Shown here: piece after piece, positions 1 through 10,795 of the stretch
How positions within the stretch are numbered: position 1 is the stretch's first letter
Layout: the number at the start of each line of letters is the position of its first letter
Origin: Anabas testudineus
Taxonomy: Eukaryota; Chordata; Actinopteri; Anabantiformes; Anabantidae
Length of the DNA: 64,000 nucleotides
Direction: 5' to 3'
Assembly (NCBI RefSeq): GCF_900324465.2
Contig: NC_046632.1
Span: 19,451,425-19,515,424 of the forward strand
Program-made: the position numbers and the translations under genes
Notes under the pieces: generated by a model
Seen by the model: only the letters and a program-made list of their open reading frames with translations
Database searches by the model: none
What the model was told of the DNA's origin: nothing

Positions 1-74
1 GCTTTAATCTCCACCCAAACATCCAGAGGTGATGACAAGTCCAGCTGTGTTTCCTGTCTCTTGTGGTCCTCCAG

Positions 75-435
75 GTCCTGCAGAGTATCATGTCTGTCAA
101 CGAGAACCCATCTGTCCACGGTCTGATCGTCCAGCTCCCTCTGGACTCCGTTAACCCCATCAACACCGAGCTCGTCACCAACGCCGTCTCTCCAGAGAAG
201 GACGTGGACGGGTGAGAGGTCACCAGGAGTTCAGCAGCAAATGTTGATCCTGATCCTTTACTAGAGCGTGTGTGTGTGTGTGTGTATGTCTGTGCGTGTG
301 TGTGTTTGTCTGTGTGTCTGTGTGTGTGCAGCCTGAGTTGTATTAATGCAGGGAAGTTGTCTCGCGGTGATCTGAGCGACTGTTTCATCCCCTGCACCCC
401 CAACGGCTGCATGGAGCTCATCAGACAAACAGGTC

Positions 436-474
<39 letters not shown>

Positions 475-1402
475 AATAAAACGTGAACATCTGTTCAGAA
501 ATCTGATTAAAACAGCTTCAGAACTTCACATTTTAAAATCTCTCCTGTATCATCTACTAACAGCTTGTGAGACAATATATTAATATACTGTCATATATAT
601 GTATATAAATATATATATATATAGATCTTTGGACATCATGTTGAGTTCAGACTGTATATCAATATATTCCTGTGCAGGTGTGTCTGTAGTGGGGAAACAC
701 GCGGTCGTGATTGGTCGCAGTAAAATCGTCGGCGCTCCGATGCACGACCTGCTGCTGTGGAACCACGCTACTGTGACCACCTGTCACTCCAAGACAGCAG
801 ACCTACCTGAACAGGTGACGGCATGCAGTCAGACACTGATATTAGATGTAGTAGCAGTAGTGGTACTAGTAGTAGTATTAGTAGTAGCTTATAAATGTAC
901 TGTTGTGGTTCTTCATCTGACTGAAAAACCAAAACGCGTTTCCTGTGCATCTCCAGGTGGGGCGGGCTGATATCCTGGTGGTGGGGGCAGGTAGAGCAGA
1001 GATGATCAGAGGAGAGTGGGTGAAGGAGGGGGCCGTGGTCATCGACTGTGGAATCAACTATGTACCAGGTATGCGCTGACAGTTAGCGGTACCAGACGGG
1101 ATGGTTCTGAACCACAGACACGAACCCACCATCACTTTCGGTGTCACTTTTCTCTGACAGACGAGACGAAGGTGAGCGGTAAACGGGTGGTTGGAGACGT
1201 CCACTACGCCTCAGCCAATCAGAGAGCAGGATTCCTCACACCTGTTCCAGGTGGGGTGGGACCGATGACGGTGGCTATGCTCATGGAGGTATTTGACAGT
1301 TTTCTTAGTTTGTTTTTTTAGAGTTTTTAGTTGGACACACACTTCATCACGTACCTGCTTCAATCTCAGGGGCTTCAATCCCACGGCTCCTGGTTGCCGG
1401 TG

Positions 1403-1437
<35 letters not shown>

Positions 1438-1726
1438 AATTGAGAAAACATAATATTCATGATGAAATGACAGAAGGTTTAGGTTCTCATGTTCTCTGGT
1501 CTTCTTTGTAATATAATAAGAAATCCAGATATCAGAGTTCACACTCTGCAGAACCTGCCTGAGAATTTCCACGTTTTTAAGTTTTCTTCAGCATCACAGT
1601 GAAACAAACAGGAGCCGATCAGCTGCAGCTCAGTCAGTGTGAGGCTCAAATAAGAAATGTGTCGACTCGTTGTGTTTGTTTCAGAACACGGTGCAGAGCG
1701 CTCAGCGTTTCCTCCTGAACAAGTGA
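75..1726 (+). CDS. mthfd1: Methylenetetrahydrofolate dehydrogenase/cyclohydrolase, MTHFD1-type D/C domain, 3' part (5' end outside window)
   Basis: Six GT-AG exons can be joined in frame: 75-211, 332-432, 678-814, 957-1068, 1161-1288 and 1685-1726 (stop TGA). The product matches the NADP-dependent dehydrogenase/cyclohydrolase domain of cytosolic C1-THF synthase closely: [15 protein letters not shown] (catalytic Gln and Asp region), [16 protein letters not shown] (dinucleotide-binding loop), [10 protein letters not shown] and [11 protein letters not shown]. It interconverts methylene-, methenyl- and formyl-THF in one-carbon metabolism. The catalytic Lys region lies upstream of the window. The reading frame ends right after QRFLLNK, where human MTHFD1 continues into the 10-formyl-THF synthetase domain. 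An AATAAA at 1941 and the absence of any synthetase-like coding sequence before akap5 suggest a true short D/C-only gene. The neighbouring akap5-zbtb25-zbtb1 order supports the MTHFD1 locus rather than MTHFD2. A further donor-like site at about 1765 could belong to a 3' UTR intron. Confidence 0.9.
262..331 (+). repeat. GT-rich microsatellite in mthfd1 intron
   Basis: An imperfect (GT)n tract runs up to the splice acceptor of the exon at 332-432, replacing the usual pyrimidine tract with a GT-rich one. Confidence 0.9.
437..473 (+). repeat. CA microsatellite just after the exon 332-432 donor
   Basis: A nearly pure (CA)n run of about 17 units starts a few bases downstream of the donor. It is complementary to the GT tract on the other side of the same exon. 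Confidence 0.95.
1405..1436 (+). repeat. GT microsatellite in the last mthfd1 intron
   Basis: A (GT)n run of about 15 units lies inside the 1289-1684 intron. Confidence 0.9.
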
Positions 1727-3784
1727 AACACATCACCTGAAAATTACAGGGAACAACGGCCGCAGGTAAAAACTAAATATCTGCAGGTGAATCAGGATGA
1801 TCACTGGGAAAAGAAATGAAATTCAAAGAATGATTTGACTCTGACTTCTCTTCCAAACGTCACAAATTCAGACTGATGTTAATAATTCTAGGGTTTGTTT
1901 TGTTTGTCTGTGGACAGGTGTGGACGTCTCCTGGCATTTCAATAAATGTCAGTGTTCAGAGGCTGAACTCCGGATCATTTCACACGAACAGACTCAGAGC
2001 AAGCTCCTCTTCTTATTTCTTCCTCCTGCCCGTCGTCTGATTAATCCTCAGTGGATCTGATCGACCTCGTGAGAAAAACGGCGATGACATAACGTTTCTC
2101 TGCTCATCCAAGTAACTTTCTTCCGGTGTTTCGACCTAACGGGTTGTGCTCATGAGTTTCTGTCCCAGTTCAGTTTCCCGTCACCACATGTCCTCGCTCT
2201 CCTTTGGTTCCCCTCCTCTCACACACCTGTTTCCTGTTGACTAATCAGCCGCTGTGGTTTTTCTGCCTCCCTCTGACACCTGTGACCTTCACCTGACTGT
2301 CTGCTCATTTTTGTCCTGGACTCGTCAGTTCTCGTTCTTTGCTCTGCTGTGTTCGGATTAACCTGCTGTTTCTCCTCCCCCTCTTGTTTCCTGTCTGGCC
2401 TCCATGACAGTGTGAGACCAGCAGTTTTCAGTTCTGTCTGGGTTTCCCTCACACGTAAACTGTTTTATTCTCATTAGTAACTAGAATGATTCTGTTATTT
2501 TCTGCTTGCTGGTTCTTCAGTTTGTGTCTGTGCTGCTGCAACATGAAGAAAATAAAGTTTAATCTTCAGCATCTAAACGTGAAAATGTTCTTACTGTGTC
2601 ACGTGATATTTTAGTTTTAATGAAACCTGTTGAATCTTTATTCTAATAACACTGACGTGTGCTTCGTGTGCTAATGTGCAGATGATGTGAATCATTTAGT
2701 GCTGAGGATTTACTAACAGGCACCTTACTGTTTCCCTCCCGAGTTACAGAAACACTGAAGATGAACCTGCGTCTGACTGAGAATTGATAACGAAGAGAAT
2801 TCTGGTTCCCCGATAACTTTAGTTTTAGTCTATTAAAATGTTCAAATATTGCTTTAAATCCAACAGTCTTTACAGTCACATGTTCAATAGTCAGCACAGA
2901 GTAAGTAAACTCGTGTTATTATTATCGATTAGTTCTAAACCATCAAACATGAATTGGTCCAGCTGCTCTCAGACTCTCCGACTCTTTATAATGAAGCTAA
3001 CTGATGAGCGAGACGCTCGGTTTGACTGATTCCTGAAATGACCTCGCAGAGAAACAGCGTTCTCAGTTAACCTGTGGATTTGCTGTGACAAGGAATGAAA
3101 CTCGTATTTCTTTTACTCATTTGTTGTGAGAACATGTTAGATGTTGGACATAATGACGTCTCTGAAGAATCTGAACCTGCAGCTTTGACCTTTAAACACT
3201 CGAGACCTTCATTAAAAATACATTTGCTGCTGTTTCTTCCTCTGGTTTTTGTCTCGTCTGTTCTCTATGAAGAGGAAAAGACACTTTCCACTTCAATCCA
3301 CTTTAATCCTCAAACACAAAGTTAATTTCATACATGACACTGTTAACAAGTTAAAATTAATCTAATCAGTTTTTAAACATATGCAACCTGATGATCAAGC
3401 TTTAATATTGTATTGATTTTATATAATGATTAATTATTTTACATTCTGTCTTTTCTAGAGACACATAGCACCGTGAGTTAATCCGATGAAACTGAAAACA
3501 CGTCACTGCAGATTTTAACTCAACAAAGTGAGAGAAAAAAAAAACACAAATACAGAAAATTAATTGACTGTGACTCTCAGACAAAAACCTTCTTCACTGA
3601 CACTAACTCATATCTAACCTGTGCATGTGTGTCCTGATAAACTGTGCAGCCGTGTAGAGAAACTCTAAGTTCATTATCAAAATCTGAATTATGAACAGTC
3701 TGTAGGAGCTGCCTGGAAAACTCAGCTCAGGGCAAAACCTTCCAGGCTCTTCTTCTCCATCCTCTTCTTCTCTGAAACCCGTGG
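1727..3784. other. mthfd1 3' UTR and convergent intergenic DNA up to akap5
   Basis: A polyadenylation signal AATAAA at 1941 fits the end of the mthfd1 transcript. The rest probably includes the akap5 3' UTR, because the two genes converge. I see no further coding exon, in particular nothing like the formyl-THF synthetase P-loop region. Only short shadow ORFs occur. Confidence 0.6.
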
Positions 3785-5023
3785 TCAGGCATGATCCTTG
3801 AAGTCCTGTGGCTGTCTGTGGACATGCTCTGAGCCACCCTGCTGTTCTCTGCTCAGCTGATCCACAGCTGCGTTCATGGCGGCTCGGACCAGAGAGCGAG
3901 CCACATGAAGCAGCTGCTGCTCGCTGTGGTCGAAGCTGAGCAGCAGGAGAAGGTGGTTCTGGTTCTCTGAAGATCTGCCCTCCCAACACTCCTCCTCTTC
4001 CTCTTCATCCTGTAGGGAGAGGTCATCTGGAGGAACCAGCTCGATCCGGATAGAGGGTCCATTGGTAAATAGCTGAAGGGGTCGACCAGTCTCCTCAGTA
4101 TGAACCTCCGGTGAAGCAGAACGATGCTCATCATCATCCAGAACAACGTCTCTGTCTGAAGATACTCCCCCAACTGGTCGCCCAACAGGAGGTCGGGAGG
4201 TTGTCCCTGATCCGTCTGCAGCGTCTGTCACATTCTCGTCCATGTTGTCAATGTCACCTCTGACTTGTTCCAGACTCGCTGCTACAGCCCTATCCTCTAA
4301 GGCCGGGATCATCTCAGCCTCTGAGCTCAGATCAGTCGCAGCTCTCTGGAGTTCTACACAGTCATGTACCTGGTCAGGGCGACACTGAGCTTCCTCTCTG
4401 TGGGGTTCGGTTCGTTCATCTCCATTGGCACCAGATGAACACGGGGCTTCATCCTCAGCAGACAACCTCCTCCCTACTGCTCTGGTGAAGAGTCCTCTCA
4501 GTTTTTTCTGGAGTGTCAGCGAAGGTTCTCTGCTTGGTTCCTGAGTTTTGCGATCAAAGGAAGTCTGGAACCTTCTCAACGTCATGTTGGACCTCCTCTC
4601 GTTGTGATTTACTGAAGTAGTCTCCTGCTTCTCCAAACTTCCCTCTACCTTCTTCTCTTGTTTCCTGGTGCAAACGACTGCTGAAGAAAACCTCCTCCAC
4701 CACCTGCGTCTGTTCATCTTCCCGTTTCTGGCGTCACCGTCTTCACCTGTGACCTTGCGGCGCCTCCTGCCGCTCTCTGTCTTTACTACAGACAAAACTT
4801 CTTCTTGCATGTTGGGACTTCCTGTCAGATCTGTGATTTCACTCTCTGCTGCAGCAGCTGGTTCATCCACTTCGTCCAACTTGTCTGTTTTAGCCTCAGG
4901 TCTGTCCTCCCCCACACTCCTGGTCCTGGTTTTTCCCAGCAGCAGTTTGGGAGGACCAGTCAGCTTCCTCTTCAGATCCACTTTCTCTGCTCGTTGGACA
5001 TCCTCCGTGACCTCTGTCGCCAT
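3785..5023 (-). CDS. akap5: A-kinase anchor protein 5 (AKAP79/150 orthologue)
   Basis: Single coding exon of 412 codons, close to the 427 residues of human AKAP5. AKAP5 is a membrane-associated scaffold that tethers PKA, calcineurin and PKC near receptors and channels. In the N-terminal half there are three basic clusters (about residues 86-90, 105-111 and 143-187, with WWRRF and RRSNMTLRRF) fitting the polybasic membrane-targeting segments; Cys118 could be acylated. PSIRIE at residues 323-328 resembles a calcineurin PxIxIT docking site and is followed by an acidic stretch. Residues about 369-392 form an amphipathic helix (LLHVARSLVRAAMNAAVDQL) corresponding to the RII-binding helix near the C-terminus of human AKAP5. 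The middle is low-complexity and poorly conserved. The start at 5023 follows a 5' UTR with a plausible acceptor (5045-5075). The gene sits next to mthfd1 as in human but on the opposite strand to it. A 325-bp piece (residues about 188-296) is copied at 9948-10274. Confidence 0.88.
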   Translation of the reverse strand: MATEVTEDVQRAEKVDLKRKLTGPPKLLLGKTRTRSVGEDRPEAKTDKLDEVDEPAAAAESEITDLTGSPNMQEEVLSVVKTESGRRRRKVTGEDGDARNGKMNRRRWWRRFSSAVVCTRKQEKKVEGSLEKQETTSVNHNERRSNMTLRRFQTSFDRKTQEPSREPSLTLQKKLRGLFTRAVGRRLSAEDEAPCSSGANGDERTEPHREEAQCRPDQVHDCVELQRAATDLSSEAEMIPALEDRAVAASLEQVRGDIDNMDENVTDAADGSGTTSRPPVGRPVGGVSSDRDVVLDDDEHRSASPEVHTEETGRPLQLFTNGPSIRIELVPPDDLSLQDEEEEEECWEGRSSENQNHLLLLLSFDHSEQQLLHVARSLVRAAMNAAVDQLSREQQGGSEHVHRQPQDFKDHA

Positions 5024-6029
5024 GATTCGTCTCCACAGTGAAGCTGAACAATGTTTGTGCTGCTGAGATTAAACACCTGGGAACCTGCAGAACCGAGACA
5101 AAGCAGCACATGAAACACTGTTGATGTAGACCTCAACAGCTGATAGTAAACCTTAGAGACACCAGAGACAACAAAAGCTGCTGTTTGCTGAATTTAATTA
5201 AAGTAGTTTCTGCTGTTTGACTCAAAACCTCGCAGAACCATATGGTACAGTTTTATTTTTTCTGAAGGACGCCTCACCATGTCTCTGAACTACACCCTAA
5301 ACATTCTTACACATGCTGCACAAAAAAGCTTTGCAGAAACACAGTGTTCAACAATTTAAAGCAAGGAGAATGTAAAGGGAAAAATTATCAGAAGCCGTGA
5401 AGCTTCTCATCAAAGACAAGAACAATGTGGAAACTATTCCAGTGTATTTTCAGTTCAAATGTCGATGAAGATAAAGGAGGATCTGGAGTAGGTTTATCCA
5501 CGACTCCCACTCCCACGACTGAAAACATTCATTCTGACACAGGATGAAGAAAATCAGCTCATTACACAAAAACTGTACAAACATTATGTCTCACAGTTTG
5601 ATGTGTATAAAAATGTATAAAGTGTCAGAAAAATACTCAAGTACAAATACCTGAAGTCTATACTGGGGTGCAGTAACTAAATGAGCAACAGTTAGAGTCA
5701 CTGCAGAGTCGAACCTAAACTCTGAATGAACGATGTGTTTAAAGACAGTAGGAAGAATCACAGCTGTGTTTTACATGCTCCTGGTTATTATTATAACCTC
5801 TTTCAAAATGTCACAGCTGAAAAATCACAGGTCAGTGATCGGTATTCTTAACCACACAACGAGCACAGACTGATCCTGATCCTGATCCCGGTTCAAACTA
5901 AAACAAATTCTAAACTACATCTAATTCCTCTTGGATCAAAGTGCTGATGCTTCCCTGAGTCAGTCACAAACATGCAGCAATGATGTCATCAGGTAGCAGC
6001 TGATGACTGGGTGAAGAGATGAGTCTCAC
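5024..6029 (-). other. akap5: akap5 5' UTR and probable first intron
   Basis: Spans from the akap5 start codon to the predicted 5' exon. It is AT-rich and shows no coding signal. Confidence 0.5.
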
Positions 6030-6260
6030 CTGAACGTGGGTCTCTGCCGTTTGCTGATCAGATCAGTTACTGAGAGAAACACTGAGCTGAGCTTCGGCTC
6101 GGCTGCTGCACCGCCCCAGTTTCCTTAGCAACCACTCTGATTGGCATCTCCGTTTCTTCAATATGGTGACGGTGGGAGGGCGGGGGAGGGGAGGCAGGGA
6201 TGTCCTCCCCCTCGGGGGAACAATCAGAGAGACTGGATTTCGTTTAACTTCTTCGTTATG
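6030..6260 (-). promoter_or_regulatory. akap5: Likely akap5 5' non-coding exon and promoter
   Basis: On the minus strand a donor of the CAG|GTGAGA type ends an exon at 6030, which would splice to the acceptor before the akap5 start codon about 1 kb away. Upstream are a GC-rich stretch, an RFX X-box-like half site (GTTGCTAAGG, about 6125-6134) and a CCAAT box (about 6141-6145, minus-strand orientation). No TATA box is evident. The 5' limit is inferred. Confidence 0.5.
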
Positions 6261-6317
6261 ATGCAGGTAATGGCTAGCTGCTCTGATCATCAGAGGGAAG
6301 TGTGTGCTCTGTTGGTG

Positions 6318-9300
6318 ACAAGTAGAAACACTGTAGATGTGATGATAGAAACTCAGTAGATGTGATGGTGGAAACAAAGTAGATGTGATGATAGAAACTC
6401 AGTAGATGTGATGGTGGAAACAAAGTAGATGTGATGGTAGAAACAAAGTAGATGTGATGGTAGAAACTCAGTAGATGTGATGGTGGAAACAAAGTAGATG
6501 TGATGGTAGAAACTCAGTAGATGTGATGGTGGAAACAAAGTAGATGTGATGGTAGAAACTCAGTAGATGTGATGGTGGATACACAGTAGATGTGATGGTG
6601 GAAACACAGTAGATGTGATGGTAGAAACTCAGTAGATGTGATGGTGGAAACAAAGTAGATGTGATGGTAGAAACTCAGTAGATGTGATGGTGGAAACACA
6701 GTAGATGTGATGGTGGAAACACAGTAGATGTGATGGTAGAAACTCAGTAGATGTGATGGTAGAAACTCAGTAGATGTGATGGTAGAAACACAGTAGATGT
6801 GATGGTAGAAACTCAGTAGATGTGATGGTGGATACACAGTAGATGTGATGGTGGAAACACAGTAGATGTGATGGTAGAAACACAGTAGATGTGATGGTAG
6901 AAACTCAGTAGATGTGATGGTGGATACACAGTAGATGTGATGGTGGAAACACAGTAGATGTGATGGTAGAAACTCAGTAGATGTGATGGTAGAAACTCAG
7001 TAGATGTGATGGTGGAAACAAAGTAGATGTGATGGTAGAAACTCAGTAGATGTGATGGTGGAAACACAGTAGATGTGATGGTGGAAACACAGTAGATGTG
7101 ATGGTAGAAACTCAGTAGATGTGATGGTGGAAACACAGTAGATGTGATGGTGGATACACAGTAGATGTGATGGTAGAAACTCAGTAGATGTGATGGTGGA
7201 TACACAGTAGATGTGATGGTGGAAACACAGTAGATGTGATGGTAGAAACTCAGTAGATGTGATGGTGGATACACAGTAGATGTGATGGTAGAAACTCAGT
7301 AGATGTGATGGTGGATACACAGTAGATGTGATGGTGGAAACACAGTAGATGTGATGGTAGAAACTCAGTAGATGTGATGGTAGAAACTCAGTAGATGTGA
7401 TGGTAGAAACTCAGTAGATGTGATGGTAGAAACTCAGTAGATGTGATGGTAGAAACTCAGTAGATGTGATGGTGGATACACAGTAGATGTGATGGTGGAT
7501 ACACAGTAGATGTGATGGTGGAAACACAGTAGATGTGATGGTGGAAACACAGTAGATGTGATGGTGGATACACAGTAGATGTGATGGTGGATACACAGTA
7601 GATGTGATGGTGGAAACACAGTAGATGTGATGGTGGAAACAAAGTAGATGTGATGGTGGATACACAGTAGATGTGATGGTGGAAACACAGTAGATGTGAT
7701 GGTGGAAACACAGTAGATGTGATGGTGGAAACACAGTAGATGTGATGGTGGATACACAGTAGATGTGATGGTGGAAACACAGTAGATGTGATGGTGGAAA
7801 CAAAGTAGATGTGATGGTAGAAACAAAGTAGATGTGATGGTGGAAACAAAGTAGATGTGATGGTAGAAACACAGTAGATGTGATGGTGGAAACAAAGTAG
7901 ATGTGATGGTAGAAACTCAGTAGATGTGATGGTAGAAACTCAGTAGATGTGATGGTAGAAACTCAGTAGATGTGATGGTAGAAACACAGTAGATGTGATG
8001 GTGGAAACTCAGTAGATGTGATGGTAGAAACTCAGTAGATGTGATGGTGGAAACAAAGTAGATGTGATGGTGGAAACAAAGTAGATGTGATGGTAGAAAC
8101 ACAGTAGATGTGATGGTGGAAACTCAGTAGATGTGATGGTAGAAACTCAGTAGATGTGATGGTGGAAACAAAGTAGATGTGATGGTAGAAACTCAGTAGA
8201 TGTGATGGTAGAAACTCAGTAGATGTGATGGTAGAAACTCAGTAGATGTGATGGTGGAAACACAGTAGATGTGATGGTAGAAACTCAGTAGATGTGATGG
8301 TAGAAACTCAGTAGATGTGATGGTGGAAACTCAGTAGATGTGATGGTGGAAACTCAGTAGATGTGATGGTAGAAACTCAGTAGATGTGATGGTAGAAACT
8401 CAGTAGATGTGATGGTAGAAACTCAGTAGATGTGATGGTGGAAACTCAGTAGATGTGATGGTAGAAACTCAGTAGATGTGATGGTGGAAACTCAGTAGAT
8501 GTGATGGTAGAAACTCAGTAGATGTGATGGTAGAAACTCAGTAGATGTGATGGTAGAAACTCAGTAGATGTGATGGTGGAAACAAAGTAGATGTGATGGT
8601 AGAAACTCAGTAGATGTGATGGTAGAAACACAGTAGATGTGATGGTGGATACACAGTAGATGTGATGGTAGAAACTCAGTAGATGTGATGGTAGAAACAC
8701 AGTAGATGTGATGGTAGAAACTAAGTAGATGTGATGGTGGAAACTCAGTAGATGTGATGGTAGAAACACAGTAGATGTGATGGTAGAAACTCAGTAGATG
8801 TGATGGTAGAAACTCAGTAGATGTGATGGTGGAAACTCAGTAGATGTGATGGTGGAAACTCAGTAGATGTGATGGTAGAAACTCAGTAGATGTGATGGTA
8901 GAAACTCAGTAGATGTGATGGTAGAACTCAGTAGATGTGATGGTGGAAACTCAGTAGATGTGATGGTAGAAACTCAGTAGATGTGATGGTGGAAACTCAG
9001 TAGATGTGATGGTAGAAACTCAGTAGATGTGATGGTAGAAACTCAGTAGATGTGATGGTGGAAACTCAGTAGATGTGATGGTGGAAACTCAGTAGATGTG
9101 ATGGTAGAAACTCAGTAGATGTGATGGTAGAAACTCAGTAGATGTGATGGTAGAAACTCAGTAGATGTGATGGTAGAAACACAGTAGATGTGATGGTGGA
9201 AACTCAGTAGATGTGATGGTAGAAACTCAGTAGATGTGATGGTGGAAACAAAGTAGATGTGATGGTAGAAACTCAGTAGATGTGATGGTAGAAACACAGT

Positions 9301-9519
9301 AGATGTGATGGTGGATACACAGTAGATGTGATGGTAGAAACTCAGTAGATGTGATGGTAGAAACACAGTAGATGTGATGGTAGAAACTAAGTAGATGTGA
9401 TGGTGGAAACTCAGTAGATGTGATGGTGGAAACTAAGTAGATGTGATGGTGGAAACACAGTAGATGTGATGGTAGAAACACAGTAGATGTGATGGTGGAA
9501 ACACAGTAGATGTGATGGT
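6318..9519 (+). repeat. 23-bp minisatellite array, about 139 copies
   Basis: Head-to-tail 23-bp units share the core AGTAGATGTGATGGT followed by a variable part of the types AGAAACTC, AGAAACAC, GGAAACAAA and GGATACAC. Nearly all units are exactly 23 bp; one 22-bp unit is visible near 8922. Because 23 is not a multiple of 3 and the unit lacks stops in some readings, the array yields spurious ORFs in all three minus-strand frames. Variant order shows second-order duplication: the pattern around 8578-8740 recurs 666 bp later (29 units minus one base). Two further units occur at 10275-10322. The array abuts the predicted akap5 promoter. Confidence 0.98.
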
Positions 9520-9947
9520 GGACCTCCCAGCATGCACCAGCTGTTGGCCACATGTTGATCCAGAGTTTGGTCGTTGAGGATTCGCCGTCGTCATAAACAC
9601 CAAGTTCGGTTCAACTTGGCTGAAGAGTAAATGTGTCACAGAGAAGAGGAGGTGATAACAGGTCTTTATCTCTACCTGAAGTGATCCTGCTCCTCCTCCT
9701 TCTCCTTCCTCTGCTGCAGTATAAAACATGTGCTGCTGACAGAGATTAGGATCAGACACGTCATAAAAATACGAAGCATTCTGGAGCAGACAGACACTAT
9801 CACGCCGGCGTTAAAGAAATCTAATCTACAGACAAATGTGTGTTCATGACTGAACTGAGAGCTCACTGATCTGAATCCATGCACAGAACATCACGTGGAG
9901 TCAGACAGAACAGAGCAGATTACTCTTTACAAAGATCAGTATTCTTT
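9520..9947. other. Unique spacer between the minisatellite and the akap5 copy
   Basis: About 430 bp of non-repetitive sequence. No gene is recognised, and it does not visibly resemble akap5. Confidence 0.6.
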
Positions 9948-10274
9948 CCAGAACAATGTCTCTGTCTGAAGATACTCCCCCAACTGGTCGCCCAACAGGA
10001 GGTCGGAAGGTTGTCCCTTATCCGTCTGCAGCGTCTGTCACATTCTCGTCCATGTTGTCGATGTCACCTCTGACTTGTTCCGGACTCTCTGCTACAGCTC
10101 GATCCTCTAAGGCCGGGATCATCTCGGCCTCTGAGCTCAGATCAGTCGCAGCTCTCTGGAGTTCTACACAGTCATGTAACCTGGTCAGGGCGACACTGAG
10201 CTTCCTCTCTGTGGGGTTTCGGTTCGTTCATCTCCATTGGCACCAGATGAACACGGGGCTTCATCCTCAGCAGA
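9948..10274 (-). pseudogene. Partial akap5 copy (internal coding fragment)
   Basis: This stretch aligns end to end with akap5 positions 4138-4462 (codons about 188-296), in the same orientation, with nine substitutions and two one-base insertions (near 10178 and 10218), about 97% identity. The insertions shift the frame and neither the start, the PxIxIT-like site nor the RII-binding helix is included, so it cannot make an anchor protein. It is flanked directly on its right side by 23-bp minisatellite units (10275-10322), linking the copy to the repeat array. The high identity suggests a recent duplication, or continuing gene conversion with akap5. Confidence 0.93.
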
Positions 10275-10326
10275 AACACAGTAGATGTGATGGTAGAAAC
10301 ACAGTAGATGTGATGGTAGAAACACC
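10275..10326 (+). repeat. Detached copies of the 23-bp minisatellite
   Basis: Two complete units and a partial third, with the same core as the main array, start exactly at the right edge of the akap5 fragment. Confidence 0.92.
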
Positions 10327-10429
10327 TGTTTCTGAAAGCAGTTAGCTAATACCAGTTAACTAGCTTAAACCAGGTAGTACTGCTGCTATAGGTTAGTCTG
10401 CTGGGGGAACTCTACTGATACACTGAGCT

Positions 10430-10795
10430 CCTCTCCTTTCTCCTTTCTCCTCTATCCATTTAAATTCTACCATTTCATGTCATTAACTTTGTGTCTTCTC
10501 TCTCCTGTAGTTGTGTTTCCTCCTCTCTGTCTCCCTCTCTCTGTTCTCCTCTGCAGGTATCCTCCTCCTTGGAGCTGTATATCTCCAGAGTCCAGTTACT
10601 GGTCCAGTTACTGATCCTGGTTCTGCTGGAGGTTTCTTCCTCTAAAGGGAGTTTTTCCTCTCCACTGTCTCCTGTTGGGATTTTGTTATACAGTTATATG
10701 TAAGGTATTAAACCTTAAACCTTAAACACTGTAAAGAGCCTTAAGATGACTTCTGTTGTGATTTGGCACTGTACAAAAAAACTGAATTGAATTAA
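10430..10795 (+). mobile_element. Teleost interspersed repeat, LINE/SINE-type 3' end
   Basis: Contains a module (CTGCTGGAGGTTTCTTCCTC and the following bases, about 10623-10665) shared with the L2 LINE at 41867-41910, then a tail with AAACCTTAAACCTTAAA, a stretch reading GAGCCTTAAGATGACTTCTG and an end of AATTGAATT type. This layout is familiar as a common fish retroposon tail. Exact family and 5' limit are uncertain. Confidence 0.7.

Noticed and set aside
270-479. A 69-codon Cys/Val-rich ORF at the window start
   Set aside because: It is a read-through of GT repeat, an mthfd1 exon and CA repeat; only 332-432 is coding.
6318-9519. Resemblance to a CRISPR array
   Set aside because: Units are contiguous with no unique spacers, in a vertebrate genome; it is a minisatellite.
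6274-9553. Many ORFs of 60-153 codons with MFPPSHLLSFYHHIY repeats on the minus strand
   Set aside because: They are readings of the 23-bp minisatellite in three frames, with no start context, domain or splice signals.
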